Positions 27,811 to 35,162 of a stretch of 64,000 nt of DNA are shown in pieces (position 1 is the first letter of the stretch; each line of letters begins with the position of its first letter). Under the pieces are notes generated by a model. That model was not told the origin of the DNA, made no database searches, and saw only the letters and a list, made by a program, of their open reading frames with translations. The stretch covers positions 124,001 through 188,000 of the forward strand of contig CAJTCS010000004.1 in the NCBI GenBank assembly GCA_910574995.1, given 5' to 3'. The stretch comes from Oscillospiraceae bacterium (GTDB lineage: Bacteria; Bacillota; Clostridia; Oscillospirales; Acutalibacteraceae). A program made the translations under genes and the position numbers.

Positions 27811-29537
27811 TTAAGACATTGCAAAGACGTTTTGCATTATCAAGACAGGGGGCTGTCGATTTGATGAAGGGCTGTATTGCTTGTGTCGCACAGGATATAT
27901 CCTTTATGCTTCCCGTCGGACTGCTCTATTACTTTGTCATTGATACCATGAACGGGGGCATAAATGGAAGCCGCGTTGCGTTCTACGCGGTTGGTGCTCT
28001 GGTTTGCTTATGCTTTATTTTTATTGTGACATGGTTTCAGTATAACGCCACTTACTTAGCGACTTATGTGGAAAGCGGTGTAAGGCGTATATCCTTAGCA
28101 GAACAGCTCCGTAAAATCCCATTGTCCTTTTTTGGCAAGAAAGACCTTGCTGATTTGACAAATTCGATTATGGGCGATTGTGCTACTCTTGAACAGGCAT
28201 TTTCCCATTATGTACCCGCACTGGCAGGCTCCCTTATTTCCACAACATTGATTGCAGTTTGCCTTTTTGCCTACGACTGGCGAATGGCTCTTGCGGCGGT
28301 TTGGGTTTTGCCGATTGCATTTGCAATCACATTCTTTTCAGCCCGCATACAGGAATACTTCAACCGTAAATCTGTAGCGGCGAATGTCGCGCTTGAAGGC
28401 GGCGTACAGGAGTGTATCGAAAGTTTACAGGACTTAAAGGCGAACAATGCGGAAGAAAACTATTTAAGAGGGCTTGACAAAAAAATTGACTATGTGGAAA
28501 AGCGGCACATTATAACAGAACTTGGGACAGCACTTTTTGTTGTTTCTTCAACGTTGATATTAAAGTTTGGGATTGCTACGGTTGCGCTTGTAGGTTCTGC
28601 GCTGCTTATTCGTGGGGAAATTGATATTCCGCTGTTCTTTATGTTTTTGCTTGTGGCTTCAAGGCTATATGCCCCGCTTGAGGGTGCATTGCAAAATCTT
28701 GCTGCGGTAATCTCCACCAAAACGAACATAAACCGCATGAATGAAATTCTTGACCAGCCTATTCAGACAGGAACAGACAGAGTAACAAATAAAGGTTACG
28801 ATATTGTGTTCGACCATGTGGGATTTGCTTATAATAGCGGGGAAACCGTATTGAAAGACGTGTCCTTTACGGCAAAACAGGGAGAAGTTACCGCCTTAGT
28901 CGGACCGTCCGGCGACGGTAAAACTACGGTATCACGTCTTGCCGCGCGGTTCTGGGATATAAGCAAGGGGAAAATCACTGTCGGCGGTATGGATATATCG
29001 AAAATAGAGCCGGAAACCTTGCTGTCGCTGTACTCTATCGTATTTCAAGATGTGACGCTGTTTAACAACACAATTATGGAGAATATCAGAATAGGCAGAA
29101 AGGACGCGACCGACGAAGAAGTGATTGCAGCGGCAAGACTGGCAAATTGTGAAGAATTTGCGACAAAGCTCCCGGACGGGTATCACAGTATGATTGGTGA
29201 AAATGGCTGCGAACTGTCCGGCGGGGAAAGGCAGAGAATTTCAATCGCCCGCGCTTTCCTCAAAAATTCCCCTATCATCTTACTTGATGAAGCAACGGCA
29301 AGCCTTGATGTGGAAAACGAAACATTGATACAGGCTGCTTTATCAAGGCTGATAAAGGATAAGACCGTACTTGTTATCGCCCACCGTATGCGTACCGTAA
29401 GCGGCGCGGATAAAGTGGTTGTGCTTTCAGACGGTTCTGTTGCGGAACAGGGAACGCCGGAAAAACTGATGAACACCGGCAGGATTTACCCGCATATGGT
29501 AAAACTGCAAATGATTAGCAGGGATTGGGGCATTTAG
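27807..29537 (+). CDS. ABC exporter half-transporter 2 (membrane plus ATPase)
   Basis: 576 residues from ATG 27807 (AAAGGAGG upstream, ATGA overlap with the first half). Six membrane helices, then Walker A GPSGDGKTT, signature LSGGERQRISIARAF, Walker B IILLDEATASLD and H-loop IAHRMRT. Both halves keep their catalytic Glu, so both ATP sites may be active. Confidence 0.9.
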   Translation: MIKTLQRRFALSRQGAVDLMKGCIACVAQDISFMLPVGLLYYFVIDTMNGGINGSRVAFYAVGALVCLCFIFIVTWFQYNATYLATYVESGVRRISLAEQLRKIPLSFFGKKDLADLTNSIMGDCATLEQAFSHYVPALAGSLISTTLIAVCLFAYDWRMALAAVWVLPIAFAITFFSARIQEYFNRKSVAANVALEGGVQECIESLQDLKANNAEENYLRGLDKKIDYVEKRHIITELGTALFVVSSTLILKFGIATVALVGSALLIRGEIDIPLFFMFLLVASRLYAPLEGALQNLAAVISTKTNINRMNEILDQPIQTGTDRVTNKGYDIVFDHVGFAYNSGETVLKDVSFTAKQGEVTALVGPSGDGKTTVSRLAARFWDISKGKITVGGMDISKIEPETLLSLYSIVFQDVTLFNNTIMENIRIGRKDATDEEVIAAARLANCEEFATKLPDGYHSMIGENGCELSGGERQRISIARAFLKNSPIILLDEATASLDVENETLIQAALSRLIKDKTVLVIAHRMRTVSGADKVVVLSDGSVAEQGTPEKLMNTGRIYPHMVKLQMISRDWGI

Positions 29538-29538
29538 T

Positions 29539-29724
29539 ATGAATACGGAATGGATAATATGCCCCATATGCCAAAGCAAAACAAGGTTAAAAATGCGGAG
29601 TGATACCGAACTGAAAAACTTTCCCCTATATTGCCCGAAATGCAAGCACGAAACCATTATTAACGTACAACAAATGAATATATCAGTTATCAAAGAGCCA
29701 GACTCACAGACGCAGAGCCGATAA
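29539..29724 (+). CDS. Cys-rich KTR-type small protein
   Basis: 61 residues with two CxxC knuckles (CPICQSKTRLKMR and CPKCKHE), so a zinc ribbon. The KTR motif marks the Cys-rich KTR family, frequent beside efflux cassettes in Firmicute conjugative elements. It starts 1 bp after the ABC stop and ends the cassette. Function unknown. Confidence 0.8.
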   Translation: MNTEWIICPICQSKTRLKMRSDTELKNFPLYCPKCKHETIINVQQMNISVIKEPDSQTQSR

Positions 29725-29762
29725 CACGCAGATTAAAAATGCGGTTATCGGTTCTTTCTTTT
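29715..29762 (+). terminator. Terminator of the efflux cassette
   Basis: GAGCCGATAAC pairs with GTTATCGGTTC (one wobble), 18-nt loop, then TTTCTTTTT. It overlaps the KTR stop codon. Confidence 0.8.
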
Positions 29763-29848
29763 TGAAAACGATTTATTGCAATACGGTTGTTGATTAGTTG
29801 CAGCATATAAAATCGTTGCTTGTGTGCAATCGTGCGCTCAATAGATGG

Positions 29849-29892
29849 CGGCGGTTTTGAAGAAATGAAATCAAAGCCGCCGTTTCTTTTTG
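29849..29892 (+). terminator. Second terminator-like hairpin
   Basis: CGGCGGTTTTGA/TCAAAGCCGCCG with one wobble, 10-nt loop and TTTCTTTTT. The DNA between the two terminators (29765-29845) shows nothing else. Confidence 0.7.
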
Positions 29893-29953
29893 GTTTCTAA
29901 TGAAATGACGCGGTATCACTGTTTAAAGCGGCGGCTAAAAGGAGGTAGCCGCC

Positions 29954-30064
29954 ATGAAGCGCATACCCTATCGACAAAATCCGACGGTCATTGACATATC
30001 AAAAAAAAACCGACCACCGCCGGAAATCTCTCTGCTCTTGAATACGAACTGTCTAATCATCTAA
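29954..30064 (+). CDS. Short conjugative-element peptide, probably frameshifted
   Basis: ATG 29954 has GGAGGT 8 nt upstream and opens MKRIPYRQNPTVIDISKKNR, ending after 36 codons. A run of nine A (30001-30009) lies inside. In another frame the sequence after PPPE continues as LSALEYELSNHLNTTHNTNAP, so the original gene may have been longer and shifted. Function unknown. Confidence 0.35.
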   Translation: MKRIPYRQNPTVIDISKKNRPPPEISLLLNTNCLII

Positions 30065-30081
30065 ATACTACTCACAATACC

Positions 30082-30116
30082 AATGCGCCTGTCCGGGCTT
30101 TTCGGACAGGCGCATT
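30082..30116. repeat. 14-bp perfect hairpin
   Basis: AATGCGCCTGTCCG/CGGACAGGCGCATT with a 7-nt loop, about 100 bp before the sigma-factor gene. It may act as an attenuator or terminator; the downstream T-run is short. Confidence 0.6.
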
Positions 30117-30217
30117 TTGCTGCTCAAAAAATCTTCGGCGTTTTTGAAAACCGCCGTATTGCCCCGCGAAAAGGGGGAAGCACCACCAACTTTCCAACGA
30201 GAAAGGAGGTGAACACC

Positions 30218-30658
30218 ATGACACCTAATCGCAGGGAATTTGAAAAGCAATGTGCGTTTCAAAAGTTCTGTAAATCAGTACTGCACAATGAAGCGTGCAA
30301 CGCCCATGAGGAAATTCGTCGGCGCAGAGTTCGGGAGGTTACTTTTTCCAACCTTGCCTTGCATGAGGAACGGCAGCTTTATACCGTCGATAAGTATTTT
30401 CAAGACGAAGAAGCAGAGCCGTCTTATCAAATGGCAGGAAAAGAAATAACCCCTAAACTGCTGCTTGAAGCTATCCGGGCTTTACCCGAAGAACGGCGCA
30501 AAATTGTACTGCTGTATTACTTTGAGGGATTGACTGATATAGAAATCGGAAAGCAGCTCAATATCTCAAGAAGTACGATACAGTACAGGCGGACAAGCTC
30601 TTTTGAGAAATTAAGAAAATATCTGGAGGAAAATGCTGATGAATGGGACGAATGGTAA
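30218..30658 (+). CDS. Sigma-70-like factor of a conjugative element
   Basis: 146 residues. The C-terminal part is a sigma region 4: LLEAIRALPEERRKIVLLYYFEGLTDIEIGKQLNISRSTIQYR. The N-terminal part is short and unlike a normal region 2, as in the Tn916 regulatory proteins. Start is ATG 30218 with a perfect AAAGGAGGTG; the open frame runs back to 30083 through the hairpin. It overlaps the next gene by 20 bp. Confidence 0.82.
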   Translation: MTPNRREFEKQCAFQKFCKSVLHNEACNAHEEIRRRRVREVTFSNLALHEERQLYTVDKYFQDEEAEPSYQMAGKEITPKLLLEAIRALPEERRKIVLLYYFEGLTDIEIGKQLNISRSTIQYRRTSSFEKLRKYLEENADEWDEW

Positions 30659-30899
30659 CGAACCTGGCTACCCGGAAAATGCCCTTGTTCCCTATCCTGT
30701 CATTGTGGCAGCGACAAAGGGCGACCCGGACGCTATGAAGATTGTCTTGCAGCATTTCAGCGGCTACATAGCCCGCCTCTCCATGCGGAAGCTGTACGAC
30801 GAGCGCGGGAACGTCTATTTCGGCGTAGACCACGACATTCGGGAACGGCTGCAAGCAAAACTGATGATGGCTGTCCTCACCTTTAAGGCAGAGGAATAA
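30639..30899 (+). CDS. Helix-turn-helix domain protein of a conjugative element
   Basis: About 86 residues with the pattern of small HTH partners found behind element sigma factors: ENALVPYPVIVAATKGDPDAMKIVLQHF, then YIARLSMRKLYDERG. GGAGG lies 10 nt before ATG 30639 (ATG 30633 is too close). It probably acts with the sigma factor in control of excision or transfer. Confidence 0.75.
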   Translation: MNGTNGNEPGYPENALVPYPVIVAATKGDPDAMKIVLQHFSGYIARLSMRKLYDERGNVYFGVDHDIRERLQAKLMMAVLTFKAEE

Positions 30900-31061
30900 T
30901 CGCAGCGGCGGCGGGACGCTTTCTTTCTCCCCCTTTTCCGTTCCGCTGCTGACGCGGCAGCAAAGCCATTCTGAACCTTGACAAAGAAAGCGGCGCAAGA
31001 TAACGGCGGCGCAGCATAGGGCAAATCGGATACGTTCCTTTTGCGCCGAGCCATACGGTGG

Positions 31062-31300
31062 GTGCGCCATGACGCTATCCGGGTGAGGTTATCCCCGCCC
31101 GGACAGCCGAGCGACCAACACCGCGCCGGAAAGCAAGTGTAGCGGCTTGCGGGCGACGACACGCAGAATATACAATGATACTTCCTTACAGCCACAGTCC
31201 GAGCGTTAAGAGCGTCGCAGGCAATGGGTAGGGCTGCATGAGAACCATGCCGGGGTGAAATTCCCATGAGGTTATGCTAATAACCGTCCGATTAAAGCCT
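31062..31300 (+). ncRNA. Probable 5' remnant of a group II intron (domain I)
   Basis: The stretch begins GTGCGCC, the usual group II 5' end, then a GC hairpin (CCGGG...CCCGG), GAGCGACCAACACCGCGCC closing with the 5' GTGCGC, and GGGTAGGGCTGCATGAGAACC. This succession resembles clostridial group II introns by recall. No intron-encoded reverse transcriptase or domain V is present, so it would be a truncated, inactive copy. It explains most of the gene-free 30,900-31,375 interval. The rest shows nothing clear. Confidence 0.4.
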
Positions 31301-31375
31301 TTGTTTTATTGAATAGTGGACTTGCTGCTATTCATAGACTGTATTATATGTTTGCGAAAGAAAGGGGGATTTTCT

Positions 31376-31543
31376 TTGACGCAAAACCAAACGCCCGTTA
31401 CCACAACGGAGCATAAAATCGGAAAAGTTACTTACCTTGTATGTTCGTCCGCAAGTGAACGTGCGACGGACACACTGGATAAAAAGATAAAAAAGCTCAT
31501 TCGCAAAGACATGGAGCTGAACCCCACAAACGCCCGGAAATAG
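31376..31543 (+). CDS. TnpW-family element protein
   Basis: 55 residues starting at TTG 31376 (AAAGGGGG upstream): HKIGKVTYLVCSSASERATD, then TLDKKIKKLIRKDMELN. Same family as the protein at 34956. TnpW-type genes sit directly before the element's serine recombinase, as here before the broken recombinase at 31644. Function unknown. Confidence 0.7.
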   Translation: MTQNQTPVTTTEHKIGKVTYLVCSSASERATDTLDKKIKKLIRKDMELNPTNARK

Positions 31544-31598
31544 GGCGTTTCTTCACATTTTATACATGACACAGGCAGCGGTATGTGGTATAATATAG

Positions 31599-31826
<228 letters not shown>

Positions 31827-31896
31827 TGAGAACGCCAAAAGCAAGCGTTTTCCGCAACTGCAATTCACATTTTGTGACAAATGAAAGGAAATGATT

Positions 31897-32247
31897 ATGG
31901 AACTGACTTTTACGAAAGTAGGAGACTATTACATCCCGGACCTTGCCCTTGACGATGACACCGAGTACGAAATAGGCATATATGGCCGGATGCGAGAGAA
32001 GTTCCTAAAAGAGCATCACCCTGGCGTTTACAATCGGATGCTTCTCTATGGGGAATTGTGGAAACACCTCGCTGAAATTGACACCGCTTGCCATGAGCGC
32101 ATGGATTTCTTAATTCCAGCCATGGCGAAGCAGGAGGGCGTGACCGAAGCCCTGAAAGCGTCCAGTCAGATGGAATGGGTGGGGCGTATGAATAATATCC
32201 GCAACCGAGCGGAGGAAATCATACTCCACGAACTGGTCTACGCATGA
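31897..32247 (+). CDS. TnpV-family element protein
   Basis: 116 residues with the family start MELTFTKVGDYYIPDL and the end QMEWVGRMNNIRNRAEEI. TnpV genes are a hallmark of Tn4451-like elements; the molecular role is unknown. ATG 31897 has AAAGGAA 6 nt upstream (ATG 31891 is in frame but too close). First gene of the element. Confidence 0.8.
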   Translation: MELTFTKVGDYYIPDLALDDDTEYEIGIYGRMREKFLKEHHPGVYNRMLLYGELWKHLAEIDTACHERMDFLIPAMAKQEGVTEALKASSQMEWVGRMNNIRNRAEEIILHELVYA

Positions 32248-32257
32248 AAATTATAAT

Positions 32258-32299
32258 GGGAGTGGCTGTGCTCATGGAGCATAGCCGCTCCCGTTTTTT
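32258..32299. terminator. Terminator between convergent genes
   Basis: 16-bp stem (32258-32273/32277-32292, two wobbles), then GTTTTTTT. It ends TnpV transcription; the minus-strand UPF0158 gene stops at its edge. Confidence 0.85.
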
Positions 32300-32727
32300 T
32301 ATTCTGTTTCTATGTACTCAATTTCCTCGTCCCGGCACCAGCGAATGGCGATCTCCCGATACGCCGCCGCATGATAATCATACCACTGCTGTTCAATATG
32401 ATGGTAATAAATTCCGTTCTTGAAGCGGCGGAACGCGCCTTTTCCTCGAATCGCGTGAGCCAGCTCCTGATGGGCCGCACCGGGCGGCAGCGATTCAATA
32501 AAGCCCTCCATAATGCTATATTCGTGAATATCGTATTTCGTAGGGAATCGCAGGAACCGGCCCCTCGGTGAGTTTTCAATCAATTCTTCCAGTGCCTCAT
32601 CACATTCCCCTGTAATCATCTCGTCCTGCAAATAAACCGTTTCGCCGGTCTGTGTGTCATAGAAATAAGTAAACGCATCATCGGCGGTTTCGATTGCCTC
32701 AATTACCTGCTCCAGTTTAATTTTCAT
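32299..32727 (-). CDS. UPF0158-family protein
   Basis: 142 residues: KLEQVIEAIETADDAFTYFYD at the start and a helical, acidic remainder ending IRWCRDEEIEYIETE, as in UPF0158 proteins. No catalytic motif is evident. Start is ATG 32727 with GGAGC upstream; it overlaps the sigma-factor gene by 11 bp, so the two are co-translated. Confidence 0.7.
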   Translation of the reverse strand: MKIKLEQVIEAIETADDAFTYFYDTQTGETVYLQDEMITGECDEALEELIENSPRGRFLRFPTKYDIHEYSIMEGFIESLPPGAAHQELAHAIRGKGAFRRFKNGIYYHHIEQQWYDYHAAAYREIAIRWCRDEEIEYIETE

Positions 32728-33784
32728 TGTGGCTGCTCCAATCATCAATTATCATCCGTTCGAGCGGCAATTTGTCGCTCGAACAAGGCTGTTCAGGCCC
32801 TATGAATGTCAGTATAAGTTTCTCTGGCATTTTTGTTATAGGAAGCTTTTGAAGATACTCAAACGCCCGCACAGCAAACCTATGACTGACCATCGTATCC
32901 CACTCGGCCAGCAGAATGATCTCCGCTGTGCCGTCTTTGAAATCATAGTAAAGTGCGCCCCAAGCGCCGCCGCAGTCTGCAAGATATTTGTAGACTGCGA
33001 CGGTTATTTTTCTGCCACGCTTCCGCTGGGACTTTAAGCGTAGTTCCACCGCATGAAGTTCGTCTGCCGCAACCAGTTTTCTTGTCAGATTGTCCTCTGC
33101 TTTGGCATAGGCCCGCTCCGGTATTTCAAAAAGAAGTTCCTGTCGCAACAATTTCAACGCAGAACGCTCTACGCTTTTTGCACGGCTTTCTGTCAAATGG
33201 AAATACTGCGCCGTTTCGGTGAGCGGGTGGTCTTTGCCGTCCGCAAACCCAAAGCGGTACTGAACATAAACATTTTCCCGATCCGGCAGCGCATCCATCG
33301 CCTCGTGAAGTTCAGCCGCCGTCTCCTGTTCAATATAAATCTGCTCTGGCAATTTGGCGCAGGGAGAAGAAATCAGAGTTTCAACGGTATCATCCTCTGT
33401 ATCATCTAAATCCTCGTCCAGATATATGATTTTCCAGGCGTTTGCCTTATCGTGCCGCAACTGCCACACCGTGTCCCGGCTATACTGGCGGATTAGGTCA
33501 CTCATGGAGCGTTTGACAGCGGGAGCGGCATAAGTCAGAAATTGGACTTCTTCAAACTGCCTATATCCATCGATTGCCCTCCACAACCCAATAGAACCGG
33601 CCTGCACAAGATCGTCAAAGCCCACACCGCAGGCGGATAGATGCTCCTGGCGTACCGGGTTCCCTACAATTTGATTTGCGACTTTCCGAACAAACGGGAG
33701 ATTGGCCTCAATAAGTAAGGACACAGCCTGTTTGTCTTCGGCCTGTGCCAATTTGCAAAGCTGTTCATTCGTCAGGTCTTTCAT
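32717..33784 (-). CDS. Sigma-70-family factor with a C-terminal extension
   Basis: 355 residues. Region 2 is visible (IEANLPFVRKVANQIV, FDDLVQAGSIGLWRAIDGY) and a region 4-like part (ALPDRENVYVQYRFGFADG... LTESRAKSVERSALKLL). About 120 further residues have no known domain. Middle gene of a minus-strand operon XRE-sigma-UPF0158, overlapping the XRE gene by 20 bp. It probably controls element genes. Confidence 0.8.
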   Translation of the reverse strand: MKDLTNEQLCKLAQAEDKQAVSLLIEANLPFVRKVANQIVGNPVRQEHLSACGVGFDDLVQAGSIGLWRAIDGYRQFEEVQFLTYAAPAVKRSMSDLIRQYSRDTVWQLRHDKANAWKIIYLDEDLDDTEDDTVETLISSPCAKLPEQIYIEQETAAELHEAMDALPDRENVYVQYRFGFADGKDHPLTETAQYFHLTESRAKSVERSALKLLRQELLFEIPERAYAKAEDNLTRKLVAADELHAVELRLKSQRKRGRKITVAVYKYLADCGGAWGALYYDFKDGTAEIILLAEWDTMVSHRFAVRAFEYLQKLPITKMPEKLILTFIGPEQPCSSDKLPLERMIIDDWSSHNEN

Positions 33785-34622
33785 TTGTCAGGCCCTGCTT
33801 CTGCGCAATATCCATGAAATCTCTGATAAAGTTTTTGATAAGTTCGGAAAACTGCCCACCCATTTCTGGTGTTGCACCTGGGAGCGTAGAGTAGGCCCCA
33901 GCAAGCTGTTCCAGCGAGATAGATTGCAACGCTGGAACAGCGTTTTCACCTTTGACCATGCTTTGCATCATAGATTGAGTGACCTGCTTTGTAGCCAGTT
34001 CAGTTGTTGGTGTCTGTGTCTGGATACCGGCCTTGATGTCCCGGAGCATTGTCATTAAAGAGGACTGGATTACCTCAACATCCCTTTCGTGGGGAGCAAC
34101 TTTCATCATGCCGAGAATCTGTGCAGCGGCCTCTGTCCCCTCCTGCGGGTTTGCCAAATGGCTGGTATCCAATGTGCCGATCATCTGCTGCATAGTGTCC
34201 CACATGGCGTTCAGCCCCGCAGGCCCTTCGGCATTGCTGTCCTTAAAATACCGGGAGATCATGCGCGTGATCTCCGGGAATTGGGGACTCTCCAAAATGC
34301 GGTTGACCACATCGGTATCCACTTCTCTGGTATACAGCGCCATTGCCGCCTTATAGGACAGACCCAGCTCTCCTATATCATAGTTGCGCCGCTCCGGGAA
34401 ATCTGTCTGACCAAGAATGAAGTCGGTGGACACGCCCAGGAAATCCGCAATTTTGATGATGTACTCGTCCCCGATTTTATCTGTTTTCTCACTCAGGAAC
34501 CGGCTAAGGGTGCTTTCTGCCATACCAATTTCCGCAGAAAGTTCAGCTTGGGTAATCTTCCGCTCCTTAATAAGCTCCTGTATCCTCTGCCGGACGGTTC
34601 CCGGTAAATATACCTGCTCCAT
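33765..34622 (-). CDS. XRE-family regulator with a long C-terminal domain
   Basis: 285 residues: HTH in the first 75 (RIQELIKERKITQAELSAEIG, STLSRFLSEKTDK, ADFLGVSTDFILGQTDFPE) and an unassigned helical C-terminal part with many Met and Gln. Start is ATG 34622, preceded by GGGGGAGGG at 8 nt. First gene of its operon, transcribed away from the recombinase genes. Confidence 0.82.
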   Translation of the reverse strand: MEQVYLPGTVRQRIQELIKERKITQAELSAEIGMAESTLSRFLSEKTDKIGDEYIIKIADFLGVSTDFILGQTDFPERRNYDIGELGLSYKAAMALYTREVDTDVVNRILESPQFPEITRMISRYFKDSNAEGPAGLNAMWDTMQQMIGTLDTSHLANPQEGTEAAAQILGMMKVAPHERDVEVIQSSLMTMLRDIKAGIQTQTPTTELATKQVTQSMMQSMVKGENAVPALQSISLEQLAGAYSTLPGATPEMGGQFSELIKNFIRDFMDIAQKQGLTNERPDE

Positions 34623-34822
34623 TTCGACGCCCTCCCCCATGATACCTGATTATACTACATTCCACACCAAAATTTAAGTCGAATTTTGTATCTTGCATTT
34701 TTGCAATTTTCACCACTGAAACGGCCTCAACTTGCAATAACGCCATATTTTTTCGACCGGCACCATTTTCTCCGTATATTGGTATCAGAGGGTAAAACCT
34801 CCGAATCCATACAGAAAGGAGC

Positions 34823-34897
34823 ATGGGACGTTATAGCGAATATCTGCGGAAGCGCCGCCCCAAGTTGTCAGGGCGGCGTTTTTGCGTCTGCAACTGA
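34823..34897 (+). CDS. Short leader-like ORF before TnpW
   Basis: ATG 34823 opens MGRYSEYLRKRRPKLSGRRF and stops after 24 codons. The AAAGGAG is only 1 nt away, which is unusually close. A terminator hairpin lies inside it, so it could be a leader peptide controlling read-through into the TnpW-recombinase operon; it may also be chance. The rest of 34,640-34,820 holds only a TTGCAtttttGCAA-like repeat near 34,694. Confidence 0.3.
   Translation: MGRYSEYLRKRRPKLSGRRFCVCN
34853..34883 (+). terminator. Terminator/attenuator before the TnpW-recombinase operon
   Basis: CGCCGCCC/GGGCGGCG stem with a 10-nt loop and TTTTT, about 70 bp before the TnpW start. It would hold back recombinase expression. 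Confidence 0.7.
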
Positions 34898-34955
34898 ATA
34901 GGGACAACGGACTACCGGCGGGAAATCCCCCTACAAACAAGGAAAGAGAGGTACA

Positions 34956-35162
34956 ATGACGAAAAATACCAGCGCTACCATGACCCGGCGAATCGGAAGC
35001 ACAGTTTTCAAAGTGAATATTTTTACAAAAGAGGACGGCAGCGAAACCATGGAGGACAAAATTTTACGGCTGATCCGGCGTGAAGGGTTGGCATCACCGG
35101 CAGATTGTGGTATGATAGACGTGCCACAAATGAACCGTCAGTCTGAAAGGAGCGCATCATGA
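34956..35162 (+). CDS. TnpW-family element protein
   Basis: 68 residues: MTRRIGSTVFKVNIFTKEDG, then TMEDKILRLIRREGL and DVPQMNRQSERSAS. AGAGAGGT precedes the start. It overlaps the recombinase by 4 bp (ATGA), the fixed order for this family. Confidence 0.75.
   Translation: MTKNTSATMTRRIGSTVFKVNIFTKEDGSETMEDKILRLIRREGLASPADCGMIDVPQMNRQSERSAS

Noticed and set aside
34823-34897. Firm gene call for the 24-codon frame
   Set aside because: The ribosome site is too close to the start and a terminator hairpin overlaps it; kept only as a low-confidence leader.
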